NCBI RefSeq assembly: GCF_021647475.1
Contig: NZ_JAKIUR010000019.1
Span: 1-51,064, forward strand
Direction: 5' to 3'
DNA length: 51,064 nucleotides
Origin: Lutibacter sp.
GTDB lineage: Bacteria > Bacteroidota > Bacteroidia > Flavobacteriales > Flavobacteriaceae
Position 1 is the stretch's first letter, and every line of letters begins with the position of its first letter. The translations under genes and the position numbers were made by a program. Below the pieces are notes generated by a model, which was not told where the DNA came from, did no database searches, and saw nothing but the letters and a program-made list of their open reading frames with translations. Of the stretch, positions 1 to 9,400 are shown piece by piece.

Positions 1-45
1 TGTGAGTCTAGATACTGTGTGACCCATACGCCTTTGTCCTTTCAT
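1..45 (-). CDS. IS200/IS605-type transposase, N-terminal fragment at window edge
   Basis: Only the first 15 codons lie in the window (MKGQRRMGHTVSRLT, start codon at 45-43). The H-[TS]-V-S-[RK]-L-[TN] string just after the start resembles the N-terminus of Y1 tyrosine transposases of the IS200 group, where it leads into the first beta strand before the HUH motif; that comparison is from memory. Support comes from the upstream DNA: a perfect TAnnTTTG box 4 bases before the start and an imperfect hairpin at 76-104, as expected for the left end of such an element. The rest of the gene, including HUH and the catalytic Tyr, is outside, so activity cannot be judged. Confidence 0.5.
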   Translation of the reverse strand, partial: MKGQRRMGHTVSRLT

Positions 46-49
46 ATCT

Positions 50-57
50 CAAAAGTA
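50..57 (-). promoter_or_regulatory. -7 box of the IS200-like transposase
   Basis: TACTTTTG on the minus strand matches the Bacteroidota -7 consensus TAnnTTTG in full. No clear TTTG -33 box is seen at the usual distance. It sits only 4 bases upstream of the start codon, so the leader would be very short. Confidence 0.45.
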
Positions 58-75
58 CAAAATTGTGTAGCAACT

Positions 76-104
76 GAAAGTCTTGCACTAAAGTGCATAG
101 TTTC
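76..104. repeat. Imperfect hairpin, probable IS200 left end
   Basis: GAAA...TTTC outer arms enclose TGCAC(TAAA)GTGCA, with an internal loop between. IS200/IS605 elements carry such subterminal imperfect hairpins at their ends as TnpA binding sites. Its place upstream of the transposase start fits the left end, so the element boundary should fall at about 100-120, just before the lipoprotein gene. Confidence 0.45.
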
Positions 105-122
105 AACTAACATCTGTGACCA

Positions 123-434
123 ATGAAAACACTATTTACAATTTTTGCCTTATTCCTTTTTATAGGATGCAAAAATAATTCTGAAGCTAAAAAAACTAAA
201 GTGACTACAACTACAGTTGCAAAAAAAGTATTTAATGATGCAGAAAAAACTGCAATTATAAAATATTATTTAATTAATGAAAGAAAATTAGCCGAAAAAG
301 ATTTTTTTAAAATCATTTTCCTAAATGACTTCAATAATTCCGTTAAAGTTATTAATTATGAAGGAAGAGATTCTTTTTTTACATTCAAATTTTCTAAAGC
401 TTTAGATTTCTATACAAAAAACAATAACTTGTAA
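123..434 (+). CDS. Small lipoprotein of unknown function
   Basis: A 103-aa protein with a short hydrophobic signal and a lipobox ending FIGC (Cys16 would be lipidated), so it should be exported and anchored in a membrane. The mature part is Lys- and Thr-rich and ends in a small charged domain. I recognise no family. The start codon lies about 20 bases from the probable end of the IS200-like element, so its own promoter may have been displaced and it may be read from the element or be silent. The 46-base gap to the LytS-type kinase on the same strand makes co-transcription possible. Confidence 0.6.
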   Translation: MKTLFTIFALFLFIGCKNNSEAKKTKVTTTTVAKKVFNDAEKTAIIKYYLINERKLAEKDFFKIIFLNDFNNSVKVINYEGRDSFFTFKFSKALDFYTKNNNL

Positions 435-480
435 GAAAACACAAATTAAAATTGTATTTTTAAAATTAAAAATTAATTTT

Positions 481-3333
481 TTGCATAAAAAAAAACTTCA
501 TATCACATTATTTACTCTGCTAATATGGAGTTTTTCTTTTGCGCAACAGTATACACATTATACCACAAAAAGTGGATTACCAAGTAATCACATTTATACT
601 ATTTTACAAGATGCTAAAGGTTTTATTTGGTTTTTAACCGATAAAGGAATGGTAAAATACAACGGTAAAACTTTTAAAACTTTTACAACCAAACAAGGAC
701 TCCCAAACAATGATGCTTGGGAAGGTTTTACAACACCAGATACTAAAGTTTGGTATTTATCAAAATCTTCTAAATTAGGTTATATAGAAAATGATAGTGT
801 GTTTTCATTTGCTACAAGTAATGAAGGTGAAATTATGAATCCCATTTGTTCAAGTCAAATAAAAAACAACGTATATCCAACAGGGCCAACCAATACTTTT
901 GAATTAAAAAATGGTAAATGGACAAAAAAAATTAATCATAACGATAAAAATGTAGATAAAATAGCTATTTTTCATAATACTATTACGTGCTTAAAAATTA
1001 ATATTCTTCAAGACACTTTAAAAATTATTGGAGCAAAAGACTTGATTATTAAAAAGTGTTTTATTAAACCATTTTTTAGAAAATTTGCAAAAAGAAAACA
1101 ATTAAATGATTCTTTGTACTGCTGGGTTTCAGAAAAAGATTACTTAATACTCAATTTAAACAATTTAAAACTTACACATTCAAGTTATAAAAATGAAGTT
1201 AGATTAGAAAAAGTTAAACATGCTAGAATTAACATAGTCAATAATCAAATTCAAATAACAGGAACTGGTTTTGTAGGTTTTTTAGATAAAAAATTTCATA
1301 TTAAGAATCCTTATTTTTTTCCTAAAAAAATTAATGCTCATTTTGCACTTATAGATAAAAACAAAACAATTTGGTTAGCCACTTTTTCTAATGGTGTTTA
1401 CAAACTACCCTATGTAAAACAAGAGATAAATTATAAACTAACAACTAAAAATACAGGTAAATTTAGTGTTATAAATAACACTGTTTTTATTAATGTATCT
1501 AATAAGGGTTATTATAAATATAACCGTTTAAAAAAAGATTTTGAGCTATTTCTAAATGTGAAAAACTTCCCTTTTAAAGCTATAGAAATTAAAGAATTAA
1601 ACACTTCTTTTTTCCCTTCAAATTTTAAAATTAGTACCCTTAAAAACAATCATTTAAAAACAATTGATTATCAAAAATTAAAATCATTACAAAACCCACT
1701 AGGTTCTCAATTTATTTACTTTAATAAAAATCTGTACAGCCTTTTTTCTTTTGGCATTAACAAAATAAATCCAATTGACCTAACCATTAAAAAAGCATAT
1801 TTGCAAGCAGGCATAAATTATTTATATGTATTTAATAACAAATTACTTGTTGCAACATCTAACGGGCTAAAAGAATTTAAAAATGATACTATTAAAAAAG
1901 TTAATTTTTCAAACCAAATTTTTGATAAATCTATATTGAGCCTTAATAAAATTTCAAACTCAGAGCTTTTATTAAATACGGATGGCTTTGGAAGTTTTAT
2001 TACAAATCTTAAAACGATTAAACAGTTACCTAAATCTAAATTTCTAACGGTTGAAAATGCCTTTATAGAAAATAACAATATTTGGTTAGCAACCAACGAA
2101 GGTGTTTTTAAATATATTAAAAGTGCAACAGGTTATAAATTAACTAAAAAATTTGATGTAAATAATGGTTTACCTTCAAACACCATAAATGATATTCTTA
2201 TAAAGAAAAATAAAATTTTTGCAAGTACAAATAACGGCATTGCCATTTTACCAAAAAACCAAAAAAGCCCTTCTCAATTTATAACCATTTATATAGATAA
2301 AGCTTTTTATAACAAAAATAAAATAACGAATAAAAAGGCGGTTTTTAAGTATAAAAAGGATAACAATGCTACATTTTCAATATCAAGTATTAATTATGAT
2401 GAAAATAATAAAAATTTTAGTTATCAATATAAATTAAATCCCGTTCAAAAAAAATGGATAACAACCAAATCAAATAACCTCAATTTTACAGATTTACCAC
2501 CAAACAAATACAAATTAAGTGTTACTTCTCACGGCGTAACAAACAGCATAAATTTTAAAATATTACCATTATGGTATCAAACCAATATTGCCAAAATTAT
2601 CTTTGTATTATTATTTTTAGCACTTACAACCGGAATTATTTTAATGATAAGAAAAAAAGAATTAAATAAACAATTAAAAAAACTAAATACCCAAAAACAG
2701 TTATCAGAATTTGAATTACACGCACTTCGCTCTCAAATGAATCCGCATTTTGTGTTTAACTCATTAAATGCCATCCAATATTTTATCACAAAAAATGATA
2801 TTGAATTATCAGAAAAATATTTAGTAAAATTTTCACGATTAATTCGTAAGTTTTTCGACTTTTCAAGAACTAAATTTATAAGCTTAGAACAAGAGGTATC
2901 ACTCCTTAAAAACTATTTGGAAATTGAAAAAATGCGTTTTGGTGAGCAATTTAATTTTCAATTTAATATTGATGAAAATTTAAATTTATCCGAAGAAAAA
3001 ATACCGTCAATGTTATTACAGCCTATTGTTGAAAATGCTGTAAATCACGGTTTATTTCATAATGAAGGAAATGGCTTAATAAAAATTGATTTTTTAAAAA
3101 ATGAAGACCTATTAATAGTTCAAATTTCCGATAATGGTGTTGGCTTGAAAAAGGCACAAGAAATTAAAGAAAATTCCATTAAAACACATATTTCTAAATC
3201 TAATTCTATTTTAAAAGACCGAATTAGTCTATTAAATCAATCAAAAGAATGGTTTATTATCTATTCTATAAATGAATTGAAAAACTCAAACGGAACCATT
3301 GTTAAACTAACTTTTAAGCACAATGAAAACTAA
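481..3333 (+). CDS. LytS-type sensor histidine kinase with periplasmic propeller
   Basis: A 950-aa membrane sensor kinase starting at TTG. A signal peptide ending FSFAQQ (1-23) is followed by two-component-propeller repeats; the first reads as ...GLPSNHIYTILQD..GFIWF. A Y_Y_Y-like beta domain lies at about 640-695 and one membrane segment at about 702-722. The cytoplasmic part has a coiled linker and the His_kinase fold of the LytS/YpdA class, with phospho-acceptor His756 in the NPHFVFNSLNAI box and an ATP-binding lid with DNGVGL near 878. The family senses extracellular ligands through the propeller and signals to a LytTR regulator. The regulator gene overlaps its end by 11 bases, so the two form a translationally coupled pair. 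The ligand is unknown; the surface-protein genes downstream are plausible targets (inference). Confidence 0.9.
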   Translation: MHKKKLHITLFTLLIWSFSFAQQYTHYTTKSGLPSNHIYTILQDAKGFIWFLTDKGMVKYNGKTFKTFTTKQGLPNNDAWEGFTTPDTKVWYLSKSSKLGYIENDSVFSFATSNEGEIMNPICSSQIKNNVYPTGPTNTFELKNGKWTKKINHNDKNVDKIAIFHNTITCLKINILQDTLKIIGAKDLIIKKCFIKPFFRKFAKRKQLNDSLYCWVSEKDYLILNLNNLKLTHSSYKNEVRLEKVKHARINIVNNQIQITGTGFVGFLDKKFHIKNPYFFPKKINAHFALIDKNKTIWLATFSNGVYKLPYVKQEINYKLTTKNTGKFSVINNTVFINVSNKGYYKYNRLKKDFELFLNVKNFPFKAIEIKELNTSFFPSNFKISTLKNNHLKTIDYQKLKSLQNPLGSQFIYFNKNLYSLFSFGINKINPIDLTIKKAYLQAGINYLYVFNNKLLVATSNGLKEFKNDTIKKVNFSNQIFDKSILSLNKISNSELLLNTDGFGSFITNLKTIKQLPKSKFLTVENAFIENNNIWLATNEGVFKYIKSATGYKLTKKFDVNNGLPSNTINDILIKKNKIFASTNNGIAILPKNQKSPSQFITIYIDKAFYNKNKITNKKAVFKYKKDNNATFSISSINYDENNKNFSYQYKLNPVQKKWITTKSNNLNFTDLPPNKYKLSVTSHGVTNSINFKILPLWYQTNIAKIIFVLLFLALTTGIILMIRKKELNKQLKKLNTQKQLSEFELHALRSQMNPHFVFNSLNAIQYFITKNDIELSEKYLVKFSRLIRKFFDFSRTKFISLEQEVSLLKNYLEIEKMRFGEQFNFQFNIDENLNLSEEKIPSMLLQPIVENAVNHGLFHNEGNGLIKIDFLKNEDLLIVQISDNGVGLKKAQEIKENSIKTHISKSNSILKDRISLLNQSKEWFIIYSINELKNSNGTIVKLTFKHNEN

Positions 3334-4069
3334 AATAAATGCTATAATTATTGATGACGAAAAAAATGCATTAGAAAGTTTAGCTTTAAAAATTGCAAAA
3401 TATTTTCCTCAAATAGCGGTAACACATAAATTTCAAAATCCACAAAAAGCAGTACAAGAAATTAATCAAAATCATCCAGATTTAGTATTTATTGATATTG
3501 AAATGCCCATTTTAAGTGGTTTTGATGTACTCTCTAAAATTGAAAATCCTAATTTTGAAATTATATTTGTAACCGCGTATAGTGAATATGCTATTGATGC
3601 AATTAAACACTGTGCCATTGGTTACATTATAAAACCTATTGATAATGATGAGTTACAATCAGCAATAGAAAATGCTTTAAAAAATATTAATCAAAAAAGT
3701 GCTCTAGAAAAAAATCAACAATTACTTCAAAATTTAGTAAGCAATGGAAATTCAACTATTGTAATTCCTACTCAAAAAGGATTAAGCCTTATTAAAACAG
3801 CAGATATTATTAGATTTGAAGGAATTGACGGTTATACCAAGATAATTTTAGAAAATGCTAACTCAATTTTAAGCTCATATAGTATTGGAAAATTTAATAA
3901 TATAGCTAGTTTACATCATTTTTATTTGGTTCACAAATCTCATTTTATAAACCTGAATTATATTAATGAGTATTTAAATGAAGGATATATTATTATGGAT
4001 AATAATGATAAAGTACCAATTTCAAAAGCAAAACGAACTTCATTTTTAGAAAAAATTAAAAATATATAA
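3323..4069 (+). CDS. LytTR-family response regulator
   Basis: A 248-aa regulator. The N-terminal receiver domain has acidic residues in IIDDE (11-15), phospho-acceptor Asp58 in VFIDIEMP, a Thr/Ala switch near FVTAYSEYA and the Lys in IIKPID. The C-terminal LytTR DNA-binding domain (about 150-245) contains the typical LVHKSHFINLNYI stretch. The gene starts inside the last codons of the kinase gene, so the kinase is its partner. LytTR proteins bind paired direct repeats. The palindrome at 4180-4201, just downstream of this gene and upstream of the surface-protein operon, is a regulatory candidate but its shape does not match the usual LytTR site. Confidence 0.92.
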   Translation: MKTKINAIIIDDEKNALESLALKIAKYFPQIAVTHKFQNPQKAVQEINQNHPDLVFIDIEMPILSGFDVLSKIENPNFEIIFVTAYSEYAIDAIKHCAIGYIIKPIDNDELQSAIENALKNINQKSALEKNQQLLQNLVSNGNSTIVIPTQKGLSLIKTADIIRFEGIDGYTKIILENANSILSSYSIGKFNNIASLHHFYLVHKSHFINLNYINEYLNEGYIIMDNNDKVPISKAKRTSFLEKIKNI

Positions 4070-4179
4070 ATACTATTTCTCTTAAATAATAATTTTCAGT
4101 ATTGCAGATACCAGCTCTATATTAGCACTCAATCAGCTAAAAATTAACCTGCTAAATTTTGAATTCAAAAAAAGTTGTA

Positions 4180-4201
4180 TATTGTAACAATTGTTACAAT
4201 A
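4180..4201. promoter_or_regulatory. 22-bp perfect palindrome, candidate operator
   Basis: A fully symmetrical site built on TTGTAAC-AATT-GTTACAA lies 118 bases upstream of the surface-protein operon and 110 bases after the LytTR gene. There is no T-run on either side and the sequence is AT-rich, so a terminator is unlikely. The shape suggests a site for a dimeric regulator. The protein that binds it cannot be named. Confidence 0.5.
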
Positions 4202-4319
4202 AAAATTCTAAAGTCCATTTTAGTTTAACTCGAGTTTGTAATAAAGGGTAACAAAATAGAACTTTAGTTGATATATTCTAAAATTGCCATTAATAAAATT
4301 TACTAACTAAAAAAATAAT

Positions 4320-6440
4320 ATGATGAAAAAAGTACTATTTCTTGCGTTTTCTGTAATAACTTTTATGAGTTATTCTCAAGAAAAATTTGTTAATCTTACT
4401 TTATCTTCTGGAATCTCAACACCTTCTTCAAGCTTTAGTGACAATGCATATGCTAATAATGGGAGCTATTTTGAACTGGCAGGAGCTTATTACTTTTCTA
4501 AATTTGGGATTGGTTTGTCTTTAGGGCAATATACAAACCCTACGGACAGCAATTTAGATAATTTCATAAATTCACTTAATTTTTCAACTATAAATAGTAC
4601 AGAAGATTGGAAAGTAAGCTATTATGGATTTGGACCAGAATATAAAACAACCTTCAATAAAATTGAAGCGACATTTTTACTTAGAACTGGAATAATGTCC
4701 ATTAAACCAATAACTCTTGAAAGTAGTTATGTAAAAAATATTGATATTGCAATTCCTTTTTACAGTTTAGAAACAAACAAAACTTATAAAGTGTCCTATT
4801 TTTCGACAGCTTTTAAAATTGGTTATAATATAAGCCGAAATTTAAATGTATTTGCAAACATAGATTATTTATCTGCGATTTCTAATGAATTTACTATTAC
4901 AGAAAAAACAATTGTAGACGCTAATAAAAATGGAATAATTGATGCCGAAGATTTTATTCAGGCAGATGGAACGCCTATTGCTTTTGATGAAATTACAACA
5001 AGCATAAAACCCCAAACTACCAATTTTGGTGTTGGAATAAGTTATAATTTCGGAAACAACTCAACCACACCAAACGTAAAACGTAAACGCCCTGGTAGAG
5101 TAAAATATTCAGATATTACCTTAAAAAGAAATCCTGTTTATGAGGGCGAAACTACAAACGGTGAAAGTCCATTGTATGTTGGCAAAAATAAAGTTTCTAT
5201 AACCTTAACTAACTCCGCAAAAGAAAAAGCAGACAAAAAAAATAAACAACGAAAACTAGTTAATGTACTTCCAAAAAATAATAGTCGTTTTAAAAGCACT
5301 TCTGAAATTAAAAACTTTACATGGAAATTAATTGGTAGTAAAATTGTAAATCCACACTATATTATTGAAGTAATTAAAATTAGCAGTAGCCATCAAGTAC
5401 AACTAACGTATATTTCAAAAACTACAAAAACCACAATGAATCCAACAATTATTTTTAAAGAAAATAAATTAAGCGATGGGCAATATAGTTGGAAAGTAAC
5501 CGAAACTACTACTGGTATTTCTTCTAATAATAGTTACTTTACCATGGGTCAATGTGAAATAGATTTTACCATTTCTAATGACACCATTGAATGTTTAGGC
5601 TATGTTGGAGCAAACAGAAAATTTAAAATTTGTTTTGACACTACCTATTCTAGTGCTTCAGGAGATTTAACTTTTGCAAATTTAGGGTCTGGATTGTCTG
5701 TTTATGACCAATCATATACTCCATTAACTTATACATTGGTGAGCCCAAATCCAACATTGGTTACACAAATTGGAGCATCTGCAACTACCGTTAGTTACTG
5801 TTTTGAAGTAACTGTTTCGGCAAGTGTTACTTCCATTGGTTTTGGTTTGCAAGGAGATGATTTAGACCCTAGCCCAATTGTTTGTCAGCCTGGTGTGAGT
5901 TCACTATTTGACGAGTTACCAAGCTGTTTATGTGATGATTGTGATCGAATTGAACTCTCGTTCGATGATTTTAATATTTCGTTAAACGGAGCTACTGGAA
6001 ATCAATTTAACTTTAATGGAAACATTAATGTAAATGTTCCTATTTATGGAATTGAGTTTCAAATACAATCATATAGTTATTCTGCAAACCCATCAGCTTG
6101 TACAGAAGGTGTTAGTAGTGTTGAAGAATCTGGAATGATTTTAATGCCAGGAACTACAATTAACGGTTCAACTTCATTGCAATTATTTAATGAAACTGCT
6201 TCCGGCAGTTCTAGTTCAAATAATAATGCGACAAAAGATATAAAGTACACAAGTAATACATCACTTACAGGACCAATTCCTGTCAATTTAACCATTGGCT
6301 TACCGGGTCCGCTCAGTGGACTCGATCCTAGTTGTTGCGTAATAGATTATACGGTATGTATCAAAGTAAAAGTATTTTATGAAGAAGGTAATTGTAAATC
6401 ATGTGTATTTACTCATTGTTTTCAATTTAATAACCAATAA
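4320..6440 (+). CDS. Secreted surface protein: beta-barrel plus Cys-rich module
   Basis: A 706-aa protein with a signal peptide (cleavage near SYSQE, 20-21). Residues 21-245 look like an outer-membrane beta-barrel of the porin/OmpA-like type, with alternating hydrophobic strands and a strand ending FGVGISYNFG. Residues 260-405 form a lysine-rich link and a beta-sandwich-like part. From about 410 the protein is Cys-rich, and 536-704 matches, in cysteine pattern, a module in the next gene (CC-I-D-Y-T-V-C-I-K-V-K-V then CKSC and HCF). The first stretch carries a T/S-rich loop. The next gene begins 11 bases later, so the two form an operon. Function is unknown; adhesion or a surface complex is an inference. 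The signal-peptide codons hold a 7-bp hairpin (AATAACT/AGTTATT). Confidence 0.75.
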   Translation: MMKKVLFLAFSVITFMSYSQEKFVNLTLSSGISTPSSSFSDNAYANNGSYFELAGAYYFSKFGIGLSLGQYTNPTDSNLDNFINSLNFSTINSTEDWKVSYYGFGPEYKTTFNKIEATFLLRTGIMSIKPITLESSYVKNIDIAIPFYSLETNKTYKVSYFSTAFKIGYNISRNLNVFANIDYLSAISNEFTITEKTIVDANKNGIIDAEDFIQADGTPIAFDEITTSIKPQTTNFGVGISYNFGNNSTTPNVKRKRPGRVKYSDITLKRNPVYEGETTNGESPLYVGKNKVSITLTNSAKEKADKKNKQRKLVNVLPKNNSRFKSTSEIKNFTWKLIGSKIVNPHYIIEVIKISSSHQVQLTYISKTTKTTMNPTIIFKENKLSDGQYSWKVTETTTGISSNNSYFTMGQCEIDFTISNDTIECLGYVGANRKFKICFDTTYSSASGDLTFANLGSGLSVYDQSYTPLTYTLVSPNPTLVTQIGASATTVSYCFEVTVSASVTSIGFGLQGDDLDPSPIVCQPGVSSLFDELPSCLCDDCDRIELSFDDFNISLNGATGNQFNFNGNINVNVPIYGIEFQIQSYSYSANPSACTEGVSSVEESGMILMPGTTINGSTSLQLFNETASGSSSSNNNATKDIKYTSNTSLTGPIPVNLTIGLPGPLSGLDPSCCVIDYTVCIKVKVFYEEGNCKSCVFTHCFQFNNQ

Positions 6441-6451
6441 ATAATACTATC

Positions 6452-9400
6452 ATGAAAAATAAAATATATACAATCAAAACATATATGTTGCTAGTATTTT
6501 TAGTGGCGACTTCATTCTCATACTCTCAAATTTCGGTAAACAATACTCCTAATACTGCTACTTGTAATTTAAATGGAAATGCGGTAACTATATCTGTCCC
6601 TACAGAAGCATTAACTGGAGATAATATTGCCTTAAACATTACCTTACCAGGAAGTTATGATGCCGGGTGCACAAAAACAGTGACAATAACAAATTCTTCA
6701 AATTTAGTTTTTCAAAGTTCTGTTGCAATTCCTTTTACGAGCATCGGTAGTGGTATCTATCAAAATACGACACCTCCCACTTTAGCTGGTAATGATGGTC
6801 AAAATTTTAACGTATTTTATAAATTCCCTAATTATACAACTTGTAACGGTACAATTGGTACTTTTGACGTTACTGTTGAATTAGATTGCACTGGTGTAAT
6901 TACTACGTGTACTACTTCAGTAAATGTAATTGCAAGAGCTGATAACTATTGGAGTATAACCAAACAGTTTATTACAGGTGATTTAACATGCGGAGCTTCT
7001 TTATGGAAAATTTGGCTAAAACATAACAATCCAAACGGAGCTGGATTGGGAACTTACCACATAAATGGTACAATAACTGAAACTCCTAGTGTTCCAATTA
7101 TAAGTGGTGCTTCATTTTTAATTAATAAAGATGGGTACACCAATGGCCAATGGCAATATCAAGTTAAGCTTCAAAATTGTGCTCCAGATGGGACAGTTAT
7201 CACAAATACTGCTAATTATAATTTTACTTTGGGTGATGGAACTTGTGGTACTATGACAGGAACTGTAACAGCAACGTCACCTCCGTTAGCTGCACCAAAT
7301 GCATCTGTTTTATTTCAAAAATATGTTTCAAGTAGTTATACTACAAATTTAACTCCTGGATGTGATGCTCGTTATAAAATTATTGTTTACAATAATGGAA
7401 ATGTACCTTTGACAAATTTACAAATTACAGATAATTTGAATATTCCTGGAATTACAATTACAGGAATGAGCTTAGGAGGTTGGTCCTCTTCGCCTACTGC
7501 TGTACCGTCGTTTCCAGCAACTACGTATACATTTGATGCTCCAACAGGTTTAATTTTAAATCCAGGGTATTCACAATATATATATATATACTTTACTATA
7601 AATTCTTCAACATCCATAGGAAGTACCATTAGTAATACTGCAAATTTAAGTTATTCAGCAGTAGGTACTGGAACTGGAACCACAGGAGGAGGAATTACCC
7701 CTTGCCCTGGTGTTAATTGCCCAACAATAGATACCGCCATTCAAAACACAACTGCTGCTGTTGATTTTATTGTTGAAGCTCCTAAATCAATTCCATCCAT
7801 AAAAAAATGTATCGTAAACCCTCCAAATACGTTGGTGCCACCTATTTATCAAATTGGAGATATTATCACTTATAGTGTAATGATTGGGAATTCTGGTTCA
7901 GGAGATTTAACAACTGTTATTAATGATGCAATGGGAATGCCAAACCAAAATTTGGAAATTCTACCCAGTTCTATAACTTACGATTATTACACAAACCAAA
8001 GTACAGGATATAAATCTTACTGTAATCCATATTTTTCAGGAGCAACTCCTGTACCTCCACCATTTTCAGTAGTAGCTGATACAACTGATTTACAAAATCC
8101 AACGTGGACCATTACTAGCATGCCCGGTATTTGTGATTATTATAAATCAAACTTCTTAATTGTTACTTTTCAAGCTGAAATTTTACCACAATTACATGGT
8201 ACAAAAACAAACACAGCTGTAATTCCTAATGGTTCAGGAACTCTAAGTAGTTCCGTAAATTATAGTATTGATGAAGTTGGAATATTGGCTATTAAAAAAG
8301 AAGCAGATGCTGAGATTGTTGAAAACGGACAGTCGTTTAACTATATTATTACGGTATCAAATAACGGTAGTGTTCCATTAGATAACATGGTTATTACAGA
8401 TCTGTTACCAGACTGTGTTTCCATAAATGGGCAAATTAGAATTGAAGATGGTATTGGTACTCCAATAACAAGTACTACATCAGGAAATGTAGTTATAACT
8501 GTAAATCCTTCCTCCCAAATACAACCTGGAGATAATTTTATAATTACCATTCCTGTAACAAAATCTGGTGGTGGTAATTGTTGTAACGAAAGTGTTTCAG
8601 TTACAGCAAAAATGATTACATCGGGTGTTGAGTTAGACGCAAATTATGGAAGTCCAGAAGCTCCTGCAGCTTGTGTAAGTGGTACAGAATGTTGTGATAT
8701 TGATGGATTTGAAGCTTCTCTTACAGAAAACAACGGAAATTACAGTGTAAACATTAATGGAGGTGCTGTTCCAATTCAAGAAGTTGAAATTTCAATGGTT
8801 GATTACCACGTTGAATATTCAAATGAAGATTGCAAGCCTGATGATTTGGGGAATTTTGGAACATTATCTTCAACTACAACAACATTAGCAAACTTGCTTT
8901 TAAACACTTCAGATAATAACACAAGTAGTTTAACCTGGCTACCTGGCTCACCTTCTGTACTTAACGGCAGTATTAATTTAGACATTATTGATCCTTTAAC
9001 TTTAAATTTAGATTGTTGTGAGGTAACATTCTCATTTTGTTTAAAAGTGAGAGTAAAAGATGTGGATTGTAATGTGTGTGAAAAGATTGTTTGTTTTTCG
9101 TCTGACCAACTAACAGAACCTGAACCTTGCAACATTGATATTAAAGATTTAGGTCAGAGTAAGACGTATTGTCCAGGGGACAGTATTACTTTAAACTGGA
9201 GTGGCACAACTCCTTCCGGCTCAGTAGATATTGGTTTATTTGACAATACAAACAGTGTAATGTATCAAGTAATAGCAACTGGTATTTCAAATGCAGGGAC
9301 GTACACTTATACAATCCCATCAAATATTCCATGTGACCCAGCAAGAACCTGGTCGTTTGTAATTCAAGATTCAGAAAAATTATGTAGCGATAGAAGTACT

